A DNA stretch of 64,000 bases, taken from NCBI GenBank assembly GCA_030584105.1, contig CP129491.1, forward strand, positions 1,302,001-1,366,000, given 5' to 3'. Positions within the stretch are counted from its first letter, which is position 1. Every line of letters starts with the position of its first letter. Positions 1-8,395 of this stretch are shown piece by piece. The notes under the pieces were generated by a model. It had not been told where the DNA came from. It made no database searches and saw nothing but the letters and a program-made list of their open reading frames with translations. A program made the translations under genes and the position numbers. The DNA comes from UTCHB3 sp002050155 (GTDB lineage: Bacteria; Bacteroidota; Ignavibacteria; Ignavibacteriales; Ignavibacteriaceae).

Positions 1-5
1 AGTTG

Positions 6-79
6 TAGCGCGTACGGGATTCGAACCCGTGATCTCTGCCTTGAGAGGGCAGCGTCCTGAACCGCTAGACGAACGCGCC
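6..79 (-). tRNA. tRNA-Glu (anticodon CTC)
   Basis: Read on the minus strand the segment folds as a full cloverleaf. The acceptor stem is GGCGCGT with ACGCGCT (a G-U first pair), the D stem is GTC/GAC, the anticodon stem is CTGCC/GGCAG with loop CTCTCAA, and the T arm is ACGGG-TTCGAAT-CCCGT. The anticodon CTC (plus-strand 43-45) reads GAG, hence glutamate. The discriminator base is A at position 6 and CCA is not encoded. It is the only tRNA I can see in the window. Confidence 0.95.
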
Positions 80-462
80 ATATTCAGACTACAAAAATAA
101 CGATTCAGTCCCTCATTTCCAAAGTTGAGGAAATCTAAAACAACAGCTCACACCAACCCGTTCACTAAAACTGCTTTTGAAAAAAAGATAAGAAATGCCG
201 GAATACGAAAAACTACTTTCAAAAAAATATGATTAAAAATGCCGGAGTTCAATAAACACCATCGAAAATTTACGACAAAAAAAATCAAAAAATACGACAC
301 CGAAAAACAACGCCTTCAGCACCGTAGTCAAAAGTTTTTGTGGCAATATAAGGGGTTCTTTTTATTATATTAAACTTTACTTTAAAAAAAAGTATTGTTT
401 ATATTAAAAGATATATTTATTTATAAACGGACGCATCCAGCGCCAATTTTCGGTTAATTTTC
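80..462. other. AT-rich intergenic region with a tandem repeat, upstream of the efflux operon
   Basis: This 383-bp gap separates the divergently oriented tRNA and efflux operon, so it must hold promoters for both. I see no coding region. It contains an imperfect tandem duplication (167-250, listed separately) and a very AT-rich stretch at about 361-430 that is the likely promoter zone for the efflux genes, although no convincing -33/-7 pair stands out. Confidence 0.5.
167..250. repeat. Two imperfect tandem copies, period about 42 bp
   Basis: Positions 167-205 and 209-250 both run from AAAACT(g/a)CTTT through an A-rich tract to AATGCCGGA. The shared AATGCCGGA end and AAAACT start make a duplication clear, with small indels between copies. 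It lies between the tRNA and the efflux operon. Confidence 0.6.
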
Positions 463-1542
463 ATGTCAAAACGCACAAAAACAATTATCTACTCTTTAAT
501 CGCATTGATAATAGTTGCACTCGTTTTGTGGCCTATTGTGTCCCACTCGTCCGGCTCAAAAGAAAATAAGGGTAAAAAAGGCTCCGGAAGACCTACCGGT
601 CCTGTCGAAGTAAGAGGTAAAGTACTTGATTACGACTCATTCTCCTCTGAAATAAAGGTAATGGGGAATGTCCTCGCCGACGATTGGGTTGACCTTTCAC
701 CCGAAGTGTCGGGGAAAATAATCCAAATCAATTTCAAAGAGGGTTCTGCAGTCTCTAAGGGGCAACTTTTAGTTAAAATTAACGATGCCGATCTTAAAGC
801 TCAACTGAAAAAAAGTGAAGCTAAACTACATCTTTCCAAATTAAATTTGGACCGGCAGGAAAAACTTTTAGCAGCGCAAAGCACAACGAAAGAAGAATAT
901 GATGCAGCCGTTTATGATCACTCATCAATTCTTGCGGATATCGATCTTCTAAAAGCTCAAATTCAAAAAACAGAAATCCGGGCACCATTCTCCGGAAAAA
1001 TCGGCTTAAGGTACCTCTCACAAGGCGCTTATGTATCACCCGGAACTAAAATTGCGACACTTCAAAATACTTCTAAGTTGAAAATCGATTTTGCCGTCCC
1101 GCAGAATTATTCAATATATATTAAAAACGGAAATTTTGTTACATTCACTTCCGGCAACGCAGACGACACCGCCCGTGCGCAAATTTACGCCGTCGAACCC
1201 GGAGTTGACGCCACTTCTGCAACTCTAAGAGTGAGAGCTTACATCACCACCAAAACTACTCACTTCGTACCCGGTAAAATGATCGAGGTTCTTGTCCCCC
1301 TTTCTGCACCGGTACGGACTATCCTGATCCCGAGTGAAACGCTCGTTCCTGAAATTTCAGGATATTCAGTTTTTCTTTATAAATCGGGAATTGCAACCTC
1401 TGTGAAAGTTGAGGTTGGTGACCGCACCGAAAAGGTGGTTCAAATTATTTCCGGAATTAACAGAGGTGACACTCTGATCGTCTCCGGGCTTATCCAACTC
1501 GGCAAAAACACCCCCGTTAAACTTTCGGGGTTTGCACAATGA
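463..1542 (+). CDS. RND efflux periplasmic adaptor (membrane fusion protein)
   Basis: This 359-residue protein is an HlyD/AcrA-type adaptor that would link an inner-membrane RND pump to an outer-membrane channel. An N-terminal hydrophobic segment (about residues 9-28) anchors or exports it; there is no lipobox cysteine. A Lys/Gly-rich linker follows, then the first half of the lipoyl domain (SPEVSGKI, EGSAVSKGQLLVKI), a helical hairpin (about 105-165), the second lipoyl half (IRAPFSGKIGLRYL), a beta-barrel and a membrane-proximal domain. It overlaps the pump gene by 4 nt (ATGA), so translation is probably coupled. Length and order fit the family. The substrate cannot be told from sequence. 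Confidence 0.9.
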   Translation: MSKRTKTIIYSLIALIIVALVLWPIVSHSSGSKENKGKKGSGRPTGPVEVRGKVLDYDSFSSEIKVMGNVLADDWVDLSPEVSGKIIQINFKEGSAVSKGQLLVKINDADLKAQLKKSEAKLHLSKLNLDRQEKLLAAQSTTKEEYDAAVYDHSSILADIDLLKAQIQKTEIRAPFSGKIGLRYLSQGAYVSPGTKIATLQNTSKLKIDFAVPQNYSIYIKNGNFVTFTSGNADDTARAQIYAVEPGVDATSATLRVRAYITTKTTHFVPGKMIEVLVPLSAPVRTILIPSETLVPEISGYSVFLYKSGIATSVKVEVGDRTEKVVQIISGINRGDTLIVSGLIQLGKNTPVKLSGFAQ

Positions 1543-4500
1543 GTTTATCTTCCATCAGTATCCGGCGTCCGGTGCTGGCGATCGTAATGTCGTTCGTCAT
1601 TGTGCTTTTTGGCGCTATTGGCTACACTTCACTTGGTGTGCGGGAATACCCAAGTATCGACCCACCGATTATAACAGTCCAAACAAACTACACAGGTGCG
1701 AATGCAACTGTTATTGAATCTCAAATCACCGAACCTCTTGAGGAATCAATAAATGGAATTGCAGGCATCAGAAGCCTAACCTCAACTTCAAGAGACGGAA
1801 GCAGTATCATAACCGTTGAATTTAATGTTGATATCGACCTTGAAGCCGCTGCAAATGATGTGCGTGACCGCGTTTCAAGAGCACAACGGCTTATTCCACA
1901 AGATGCCGACCCACCTGTTGTAACAAAAGCGGATGCCGACGCCATTCCAATCGTAATGATCAATGTAAGCGGAAAGGAAAGGGATATTCTTCAGCTTTCA
2001 GATTATGCGAAAAATGTGCTGAAAGAAAGAATCCAAACCATACCCGGAGTAAGCGCTGTACAAATTTGGGGCGAGAAAAAATATTCGATGAGGCTGTGGC
2101 TTGATCCCATTAAGATGAATTCTTTCAATATCACACCCGTTGAAGTACGAAAAGTACTGCAGGCGGAAAATATTGAACTTCCCTCCGGAAGGCTTGAGGG
2201 GGATAACACGGAGTTGACAGTACGAACCCTTGGGTTGCTCCAAACGCCAAAGGATTTCAATAACCTCATAATTCGTGATCAAACCGGGCAAACTGTGAGG
2301 CTTTCCGACATCGGGCATGCTGAGTATTTCCCTGAAAACGAAAGAACCATTCTCCGGCGCGACGGCAAACCGATGATCGGTATGGTGCTGATTCCCCTGC
2401 CCGGCAGCAACCACATCCAAATAGCCGATGAATTTTACAAGAGATTGGAACAAATCAAAAAAGACCTCCCTTCTGATATCGAGATTCAATTAGGATTTGA
2501 CAGAACAACCTTCATCCGGAAATCGATCAGTGAGGTGATGGAAACAATTTTCATTGCCTTTGGGTTGGTTATCGTGATAATTTTCGCATTTCTCAGGAAC
2601 TGGCGCTCAACTATAATCCCGATCCTGGCTATTCCAATTTCATTGATCGGTGCTTTTTTCATCATGTATGCCGCCGGTTTCTCGATAAATGTGCTGACCT
2701 TGCTTGGAATTGTGCTTGCCATTGGTATCGTGGTTGACGATGCCATCGTTGTGCTGGAGAACATCTATCGAAAAATCGAAGAGGGTTTAAGCCCAATTGA
2801 AGCTGCGGTTAAAGGTTCATCTGAAATTTTCTTTGCTATCATTTCAACTACCGCTTCATTAGCTTCGGTGTTTCTGCCCATCGTTTTCCTTCAAGGTTTA
2901 ACGGGCAAACTGTTCAAAGAGTTTGGATATGTTATTGCCGGTTCGGTTATAATTTCCGCTTTTGTTGCCCTTACCCTTACACCAATGATGAGTTCAAGGC
3001 TGCTAAAATCACAGGAAAACCGATCGTGGTTATACAATAAAACCGAGCCTTTCTTCGTCGGGATGTCTTCACTTTACCGAAAATCGCTCGAAGCATTTAT
3101 GCGGGCAAGATGGCTGGCAATTCCGATTATGGCCATTTCTGCTTTTATTATTTTTTGGTTTGGCAGCAACTTACCAACTGAGCTTGCGCCACAGGAAGAC
3201 AGAGGACAGTTTAGGATTAGTTCTACTGCGCCTGAAGGCTCATCTTTCGATTTTATGGATCACTATATGTTAAAATTGAACGACAGAGTTGCAAAAGAAG
3301 TGCCGGAAAAAGATAATATTACCAGCGTTACTTCGCCCGGTTTTGGCGCAAGTTCAACTAACTCCGGTTTTATGATGGTTTTGTTAAAAGATCGCGAAGA
3401 ACGGACACGCTCGCAACAGGAAATTGCGCAAACAGTTACAGGCTCGGTGCGGGAGCTTAACGACGCAAGAACAATCGTAATTCAGGATCAGTCGATCGGT
3501 GGCGGCTCTCGGGGAGGTTTACCGGTTCAGTATGTTATCCAGGCACCTAATTATGAGGCAATAAGAGATATTTTGCCAAAATTTATGGAAGAGGCGAAAA
3601 AAAGCCCCATCTTTTCAGTTGTGGATGTTAACTTAAAATTTAACAAGCCGGAAGTGGTGGTTGAAATTGACCGCTCAAAAGCCAGAAATCTTGGTATCTC
3701 TGTCTCTGATGTGGCTACAACTCTGCAATTCTCTTTGAGCGGGCAGAGATTCGGGTATTTTATTAAAGACGGTAAACAATATCAAATTATCGGGCAATTG
3801 GCAAGAACAGACCGGAATAAACCGCTTGACCTTCGCTCGATGTTCGTGAAAAACGGGAAAGGCGATATGGTGCAACTGGATAACATTGTACAGTTGAATG
3901 AACGGAGTTCACCTCCGCAACTTTACCGGTTCAACAGGTTTACCTCCGCTACTGTTTCCGCAGGATTAGCTGAAGGGAAAACCATTGGTGATGGTATCAA
4001 GGAAATGGATATAATAGCCGACCGCGTCCTGGATGATAAGTTCTCAACGGCTTTGCAGGGTGCTTCACAGGATTTTGTTGACAGTTCTTCGTCTCTTTTT
4101 TTCACTTTTCTTCTCGCTATTGTTTTAATTTATTTGGTTTTAGCGGCACAATTTGAAAGTTTTCGCGATCCATTTATAATTATGTTCACAGTGCCGTTAG
4201 CCATTGCAGGTGCGGTGTTGTCACTCTCGCTATTTGGACAAACATTAAATATCTTCAGTGAGATTGGGCAAATTATGCTGATTGGTTTGGTAACCAAAAA
4301 CGGAATTTTGATTGTAGAATTTGCCAATCAAAGGAGAGAAGCAGGTTCTGAACTTATGGTTGCAGTTACAGAAGCAGCAGAACTTCGGTTCCGCCCCATC
4401 CTGATGACCAGTCTTTCAACAATTCTGGGTGCTACACCAATAGCTTTGGCGCTCGGTGCAGGCTCTGAAAGCAGGGTTTCGATGGGTATTGCAATTATCG

Positions 4501-4616
4501 GTGGGTTAATTTTCTCCACTATTCTTACACTTTATATTATTCCGGCTATGTATTCATATTTATCGCCCAAAAAATTGAATATTCTTCCGGACCTTGACGA
4601 GTTGGAGAAAAAATAA
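1539..4616 (+). CDS. RND efflux pump, inner-membrane transporter (AcrB/MexB-like, HAE1)
   Basis: At 1025 residues this has the usual size for a proton-driven RND multidrug exporter. Both halves show a membrane helix followed by a large periplasmic loop. The proton-relay aspartate pair is visible in TM4 (GIVVDDAIVVLENI) and the matching lysine in TM10 (GLVTKNGILIVEFAN). The N-terminus (SISIRRPVLAIVMSFVIVLF) is typical. It overlaps the adaptor gene by 4 nt. No outer-membrane factor of the TolC type follows, so the pump must use one encoded elsewhere. The 3' end of this gene, including the stop codon, recurs as degenerate copies just downstream. Confidence 0.95.
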   Translation: MSLSSISIRRPVLAIVMSFVIVLFGAIGYTSLGVREYPSIDPPIITVQTNYTGANATVIESQITEPLEESINGIAGIRSLTSTSRDGSSIITVEFNVDIDLEAAANDVRDRVSRAQRLIPQDADPPVVTKADADAIPIVMINVSGKERDILQLSDYAKNVLKERIQTIPGVSAVQIWGEKKYSMRLWLDPIKMNSFNITPVEVRKVLQAENIELPSGRLEGDNTELTVRTLGLLQTPKDFNNLIIRDQTGQTVRLSDIGHAEYFPENERTILRRDGKPMIGMVLIPLPGSNHIQIADEFYKRLEQIKKDLPSDIEIQLGFDRTTFIRKSISEVMETIFIAFGLVIVIIFAFLRNWRSTIIPILAIPISLIGAFFIMYAAGFSINVLTLLGIVLAIGIVVDDAIVVLENIYRKIEEGLSPIEAAVKGSSEIFFAIISTTASLASVFLPIVFLQGLTGKLFKEFGYVIAGSVIISAFVALTLTPMMSSRLLKSQENRSWLYNKTEPFFVGMSSLYRKSLEAFMRARWLAIPIMAISAFIIFWFGSNLPTELAPQEDRGQFRISSTAPEGSSFDFMDHYMLKLNDRVAKEVPEKDNITSVTSPGFGASSTNSGFMMVLLKDREERTRSQQEIAQTVTGSVRELNDARTIVIQDQSIGGGSRGGLPVQYVIQAPNYEAIRDILPKFMEEAKKSPIFSVVDVNLKFNKPEVVVEIDRSKARNLGISVSDVATTLQFSLSGQRFGYFIKDGKQYQIIGQLARTDRNKPLDLRSMFVKNGKGDMVQLDNIVQLNERSSPPQLYRFNRFTSATVSAGLAEGKTIGDGIKEMDIIADRVLDDKFSTALQGASQDFVDSSSSLFFTFLLAIVLIYLVLAAQFESFRDPFIIMFTVPLAIAGAVLSLSLFGQTLNIFSEIGQIMLIGLVTKNGILIVEFANQRREAGSELMVAVTEAAELRFRPILMTSLSTILGATPIALALGAGSESRVSMGIAIIGGLIFSTILTLYIIPAMYSYLSPKKLNILPDLDELEKK

Positions 4617-4795
4617 AGGCTGAAAAAGTTGATTCTTCGCGAGGTTGCCGGGGAGAGTCTTTTTTCAAAAACCAACCAACAGAATTGGAGAAACAGAAAG
4701 GGTTGAAAAAGTTGATTTTTAGGTGAAGCTTCATTGTGAGGCTTCTCTCCCATAACCAACTTAACGAATTGGAGAAAAAGAAAGAGTAAAAAAGG
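4598..4795 (+). repeat. Tandem 83-84 bp repeat beginning in the 3' end of the RND pump gene
   Basis: Copies start at 4598 (inside the coding region, spanning the stop codon), 4681 and 4765. The first 40 bases of copies 1 and 2 agree at about 32 positions (shared core GAAAAAGTTGATT and TTGGAGAAA). Copy 3 is shorter and runs into the terminator. The spacer parts also share a motif resembling ATAACCAAC/AAAACCAAC. No downstream plus-strand gene follows. Confidence 0.75.
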
Positions 4796-4836
4796 GCAAG
4801 TGAATGTTTAAGAAATCATTTACTTGCCCTTTTTAA
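4791..4836. terminator. Bidirectional rho-independent terminator between convergent genes
   Basis: AAAGGGCAAGTGAATG (4791-4806) pairs with CATTTACTTGCCCTTT (4817-4832) across a 10-base loop, with one G-U pair. The stem is flanked by A-rich and T-rich runs on both sides, so it can end transcription of the RND operon (plus) and of the secreted protein at 4996-7461 (minus). Confidence 0.85.
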
Positions 4837-4995
4837 TTTTTCTCTTTTGTTGTAGTAGTATAGAAAGTTATCTAAGCCGGTTTATGGAACGAGATATGAT
4901 AACAGATTTTTATGCAGGTTATCTCTGCAGGTTTATTCAACTAATTATGCCCGAAAGCTTTTCTGTGAAACATTCAAACAAACTATTTCAACCAA

Positions 4996-7461
4996 TTACT
5001 TCAGCAGAAGCATTTTGTGTGTAATTGTTCGTCCGTTCTGTTCCAACCTTGCTAAATAAACACCACTCGGCAGTTGCGAGGCATTCCAGTTGATTTCATA
5101 TTTGCCAACAGGTTGCCAATAGTTCACCAAAGTGAATACTTTTGCACCGGTAATGTCGTAGATTTCTAAATTTGTAACTCCCGGTTTATCCAAAGAATAC
5201 AAAAGTTTTGTAACCGGATTGAAAGGATTGGGATAATTACCCGTTATCATAAATTGGTCGGGTAAGCTAAATTCTTCATTCTTGATTGAAACAGGTGTTC
5301 CTCCCGGGTATGAAACCTGCAAATTATCCAAATAAATAGTTCCTGAATACACCTGCCCCGGCACCTTGGTATTCCCCAGTTTAATTTGAATTTCTTTCAT
5401 GCGAATCGGAAAATAAAATGTTCCGGTTGTTGCCGCAGGAACTGCTCTGCTGATTGCCGTTTTGGTTTCTTCAAAGTCCAAAGAAGTAACATATTGCGCC
5501 ATTGTTATTCTGTACGGCTCATCATTCTCATCGGTAACATAATAAGTGATGTGGTGCTGTTGGCCATCAGATTTAACATCTAAATGAATGGAATCGGGCA
5601 CCCCAAAGACAGGGATATCATTTTTCAAATAGATATAATAAAATTGCCCCGGTTCGTAGGTGTATTTATAATCAATTTTGAAAGAGCCGGGCGCGGTTGT
5701 GTATGTATCGTTTGAAACGGATACATTTGTTCCGGTTGAATCGGTCATAATATATTGAAAGCTCCAGCCGGCAAGGTTATCCAGTCCACTCAGAATTCTA
5801 TTATTGGTGCCAATTTCAATTTCCACCGTTGCGGTATCACGGTTGCCTCTGTGGTCAGCTACAATTTTCGCCGTTCCGGCAGCCTTCCCTTTGAACCTCC
5901 CGGTTGAGTCCACGGTACCGAGAGCAGGGTCCAAAACACTCCACGAATATTGATTTGCAGCTATGTTGCGCGGTGTGCCGTCCAGATCCCATGCCTGAGT
6001 TTTGATTACAATGGTCTGTGAAGTATCAGAAACCGAAAATTTGGGCGACACTTCTATCTTTGTTATTCCTTTAACAACAATCAGTGCAGAATCACGAAAA
6101 CCATTGTAGTTCACATAGACATAACCGGTATCGGGATCGTTACCTGCTGTTAATTTATTTCCGTTAAGAACCCCAATCCCGGGGTCAACGCTGAACTGAG
6201 CCTCCGCCTGGTTCACTGCAACAGGGTTGAACCACTCGTCAAAGCCATGAATTGTGAAAGACACCGACTCGCCGTGAAACAAACGGAACGAACCCGGTGA
6301 AATCCTAACCTTGTTTAACGACCCTTGTGGCGCGGAAGTAAACACGGCAAGCGAATTTGATACGGCTCTTTCCAAACCATCTGATACCACATTCATTATT
6401 GAATCCCGAACTACAAAAGTAGTTGAACCACCTCCGTCCAAATTAACAGCGTGATATACCCCGATTCGCTGCATAAAATCTGCTAATTCGTGAAGCGTCA
6501 TCCCAATACTTTGCGCAGAGCGCCCATCGACTGCCACAAAATAAATTTTTGAAGAATCCTGAGAAAAGCCGACTGCAGTACGGGGGTGTCTTTCGTAAGT
6601 GTGGCTGGGTCCTCCTTCTTCCAAATAACCCTGATCCACATAGTCAGCACCAAAATGAACTATTTTGGGAAGCCCGCCTATTACTTCTTTAATCCGCCCC
6701 AATCCGGGGCTTAATCCCTGATACACTTTAACAGTATCTCCGACTGAAAGGTTGTTATTCAACCATGTTCCGGCTGTTCCGTTTCCTGAAAGAATTGTTA
6801 CCGAATCCCCGATAGCCATGTTCCCCACGCCTGACAACTTATTAACTACAACACAAACAACGGTATCATTTGCATACCATGGCGTTATATTCTGAAGGGC
6901 TACTTCGGTACCATAGCTGTTGGTACCTGTAGTTGCTCCGAGAAATTTATTAAAAAGTATCAGTTGGTCGGTTCCGCGCGTCTCATTCACTCCGTTAATG
7001 GTTCTTGTAGCCGAACCTTTTTTCACCAACCCGGAAAAGTTGAATCTTGCAATCGTTGGGCTTTGCTGATCAGTGAAACCTATTGCGGAAGAAATGCCCG
7101 GGCGCCGTAGAATCTTACCGTCCCGAACTTGAATATTGATCGGGATGCCGGTCCCGCCGTAAAAGTCACCGTTTATTGCACCAACCGCAATATGACCGGG
7201 ATAACTCCGACGGCGTGCCATCGAACTTGTTTTTTCGTAGCCGGCTAAACGATCGTTCGCTTTAATAGTTTCGATTGAGTTGTAGGGTACACTCATATCA
7301 ATTTCTAACACATAAATATTCCAAGGCTTGCTGTATTCGGCATATCTTGTGTAAAAAATACCCATTCCCATCTGAAGATTTGTAACTGTGTCAAAATGAG
7401 GTTGAGAATAAACGGAGGTTATCGGTAAAAATAACAGGGAAAATAATATAAGTTTTTTCAT
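4996..7461 (-). CDS. Secreted phosphodiester glycosidase (NAGPA/DUF2233-like) with Ig-like domain and type IX secretion tail
   Basis: This 821-residue protein starts with a signal peptide (MKKLILFSLLFLPITSVYS). Residues about 70-375 look like the NAGPA phosphodiester-glycosidase fold, known for removing N-acetylglucosamine from phosphodiester-linked sugars; matching signatures are HPRTAVGF, VAVDGR, GMTLHELADFM and the hallmark NLDGGGSTT. A Big_2/Ig-like stretch follows (around 465-550, ending in GTAKIVADHRGN), then a jelly-roll-like region. The last ~80 residues are a type A Por/T9SS sorting domain (NYPNPFNPVTKLLYSL, YDITGAKVF, LPSGVYLARL, final MLLLK), so the protein is predicted to be exported across the outer membrane. 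The target is unknown; it may act on surface or environmental polysaccharide. It appears monocistronic. Confidence 0.85.
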   Translation of the reverse strand: MKKLILFSLLFLPITSVYSQPHFDTVTNLQMGMGIFYTRYAEYSKPWNIYVLEIDMSVPYNSIETIKANDRLAGYEKTSSMARRRSYPGHIAVGAINGDFYGGTGIPINIQVRDGKILRRPGISSAIGFTDQQSPTIARFNFSGLVKKGSATRTINGVNETRGTDQLILFNKFLGATTGTNSYGTEVALQNITPWYANDTVVCVVVNKLSGVGNMAIGDSVTILSGNGTAGTWLNNNLSVGDTVKVYQGLSPGLGRIKEVIGGLPKIVHFGADYVDQGYLEEGGPSHTYERHPRTAVGFSQDSSKIYFVAVDGRSAQSIGMTLHELADFMQRIGVYHAVNLDGGGSTTFVVRDSIMNVVSDGLERAVSNSLAVFTSAPQGSLNKVRISPGSFRLFHGESVSFTIHGFDEWFNPVAVNQAEAQFSVDPGIGVLNGNKLTAGNDPDTGYVYVNYNGFRDSALIVVKGITKIEVSPKFSVSDTSQTIVIKTQAWDLDGTPRNIAANQYSWSVLDPALGTVDSTGRFKGKAAGTAKIVADHRGNRDTATVEIEIGTNNRILSGLDNLAGWSFQYIMTDSTGTNVSVSNDTYTTAPGSFKIDYKYTYEPGQFYYIYLKNDIPVFGVPDSIHLDVKSDGQQHHITYYVTDENDEPYRITMAQYVTSLDFEETKTAISRAVPAATTGTFYFPIRMKEIQIKLGNTKVPGQVYSGTIYLDNLQVSYPGGTPVSIKNEEFSLPDQFMITGNYPNPFNPVTKLLYSLDKPGVTNLEIYDITGAKVFTLVNYWQPVGKYEINWNASQLPSGVYLARLEQNGRTITHKMLLLK

Positions 7462-7755
7462 TTTTCAGTCGGTTTTTAATTTAAAAGAAATTAAGCACCC
7501 GCAGTTCAAACAGATTAGTGCCATACACTCGGGAGAAAATCAGTAATAAAATAAACAACAAACTCCTACACCAAAGCCCAATATCATTAAATCGTTGGGA
7601 ATTGGTTCTGCAAATCTGCAAATATTTGCAATTCCCTGCAATTCCCTGCAATTATTGGATTTTTTTTTGCAATTCACTTTAATTAATTACAAATAATAAA
7701 CCGGCAAACTCCCTCCCCAAATTTATAAAAAATTATAGTCAGACTGAAATGCTGC
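7462..7755. other. Intergenic region with phased 10-bp repeats
   Basis: This 294-bp AT-rich gap lies upstream of the secreted glycosidase and downstream of the MBL hydrolase gene. No coding region is visible. It includes the phased TGCAATTCCC array (7609-7656) and a T9 run at 7661-7669. The glycosidase promoter is presumably here. Confidence 0.5.
7609..7656. repeat. Helically phased 10-bp repeats (TGCAATTCCC type)
   Basis: The units TGCAAATC, TGCAAATATT, TGCAATTCCC, TGCAATTCCC and TGCAATTATT follow each other. The TGCA starts lie at 7609, 7617, 7627, 7637 and 7647, so the last four are exactly 10 bp apart, close to one DNA helical turn. Such phasing suits repeated protein binding or bending, but slippage alone could also produce it. 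The array is about 150-195 bp upstream of the secreted glycosidase start. Confidence 0.6.
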
Positions 7756-8385
7756 TTATTGTAAAAACGGGTTGTGCTCCCGTTCAACTCTTATCCTCGT
7801 AAGGTTACCGTGTCCGGGCAGGACTATTGTTTCATCCGGAAGAATCAATAGTTCAGAGTGAATTGAATCCAGCAGTGTCTGATGGTTACCACCCCAAAGA
7901 TCGGTTCTGCCGATACTTCCTTCAAAGAGAACATCACCGGCAATAAGTATCCCACTCTTTTCTTCATAAAGGCAGTATTCACCCGGAGTGTGCCCCGGTG
8001 TGAAAAGTGGTTTTAGCGTAAACTCACCCAAAGAAATTTTTGTGCTTTCATCGTAAAATCCGGTTGGCGGATCTACATTTTCGATGTAAACTCCGAATGA
8101 AATGCCCATTTTCTGTGCGTTTTCGAGCAGAAAAAGGTCTTTTTCCGGTATTAAATATTCCGGGTTATACTTTCGGTTAACAAAATTATTGCCGTAAATA
8201 TGATCGATATGACAATGAGTGTTAATCAAATACTTGATATTCAGCCGCTCACCCTTGATGTAACTTTCTATTTCTTTCTCCTCTTCAGCCGAAAAGCAAC
8301 CGGGGTCTATCACCGCTGCTTCAAGTGTAACGGGGTCATGAATGATGTAGGTGTTCTCATCAAACGGGTTAAATGTAAAAGACAT
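7756..8385 (-). CDS. MBL-fold hydrolase, glyoxalase II-like
   Basis: This 209-residue protein is a metallo-beta-lactamase-fold hydrolase of the short glyoxalase II-like type that hydrolyses thioesters or related substrates in the cytoplasm. The metal-binding motif HCHIDH gives H57, H59, D61 and H62; further ligands lie in TPGHTPGEYCLY and LPGHG, and a DVLFEGSIGRTD segment is typical. I chose the ATG at 8385 because the protein then begins MSFTFNPFDENTY, the usual family start. A TTG at 8406 would extend it by seven residues and overlap aroC. The gene follows the aroC stop by 10 nt, so the two are probably one transcript. Confidence 0.88.
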   Translation of the reverse strand: MSFTFNPFDENTYIIHDPVTLEAAVIDPGCFSAEEEKEIESYIKGERLNIKYLINTHCHIDHIYGNNFVNRKYNPEYLIPEKDLFLLENAQKMGISFGVYIENVDPPTGFYDESTKISLGEFTLKPLFTPGHTPGEYCLYEEKSGILIAGDVLFEGSIGRTDLWGGNHQTLLDSIHSELLILPDETIVLPGHGNLTRIRVEREHNPFLQ

Positions 8386-8395
8386 GAATAAAATT

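Noticed and set aside
1998..2489. 163-codon antisense open frame inside the RND pump gene
   Set aside because: It lies fully opposite a well-conserved pump domain and has no motif of its own.
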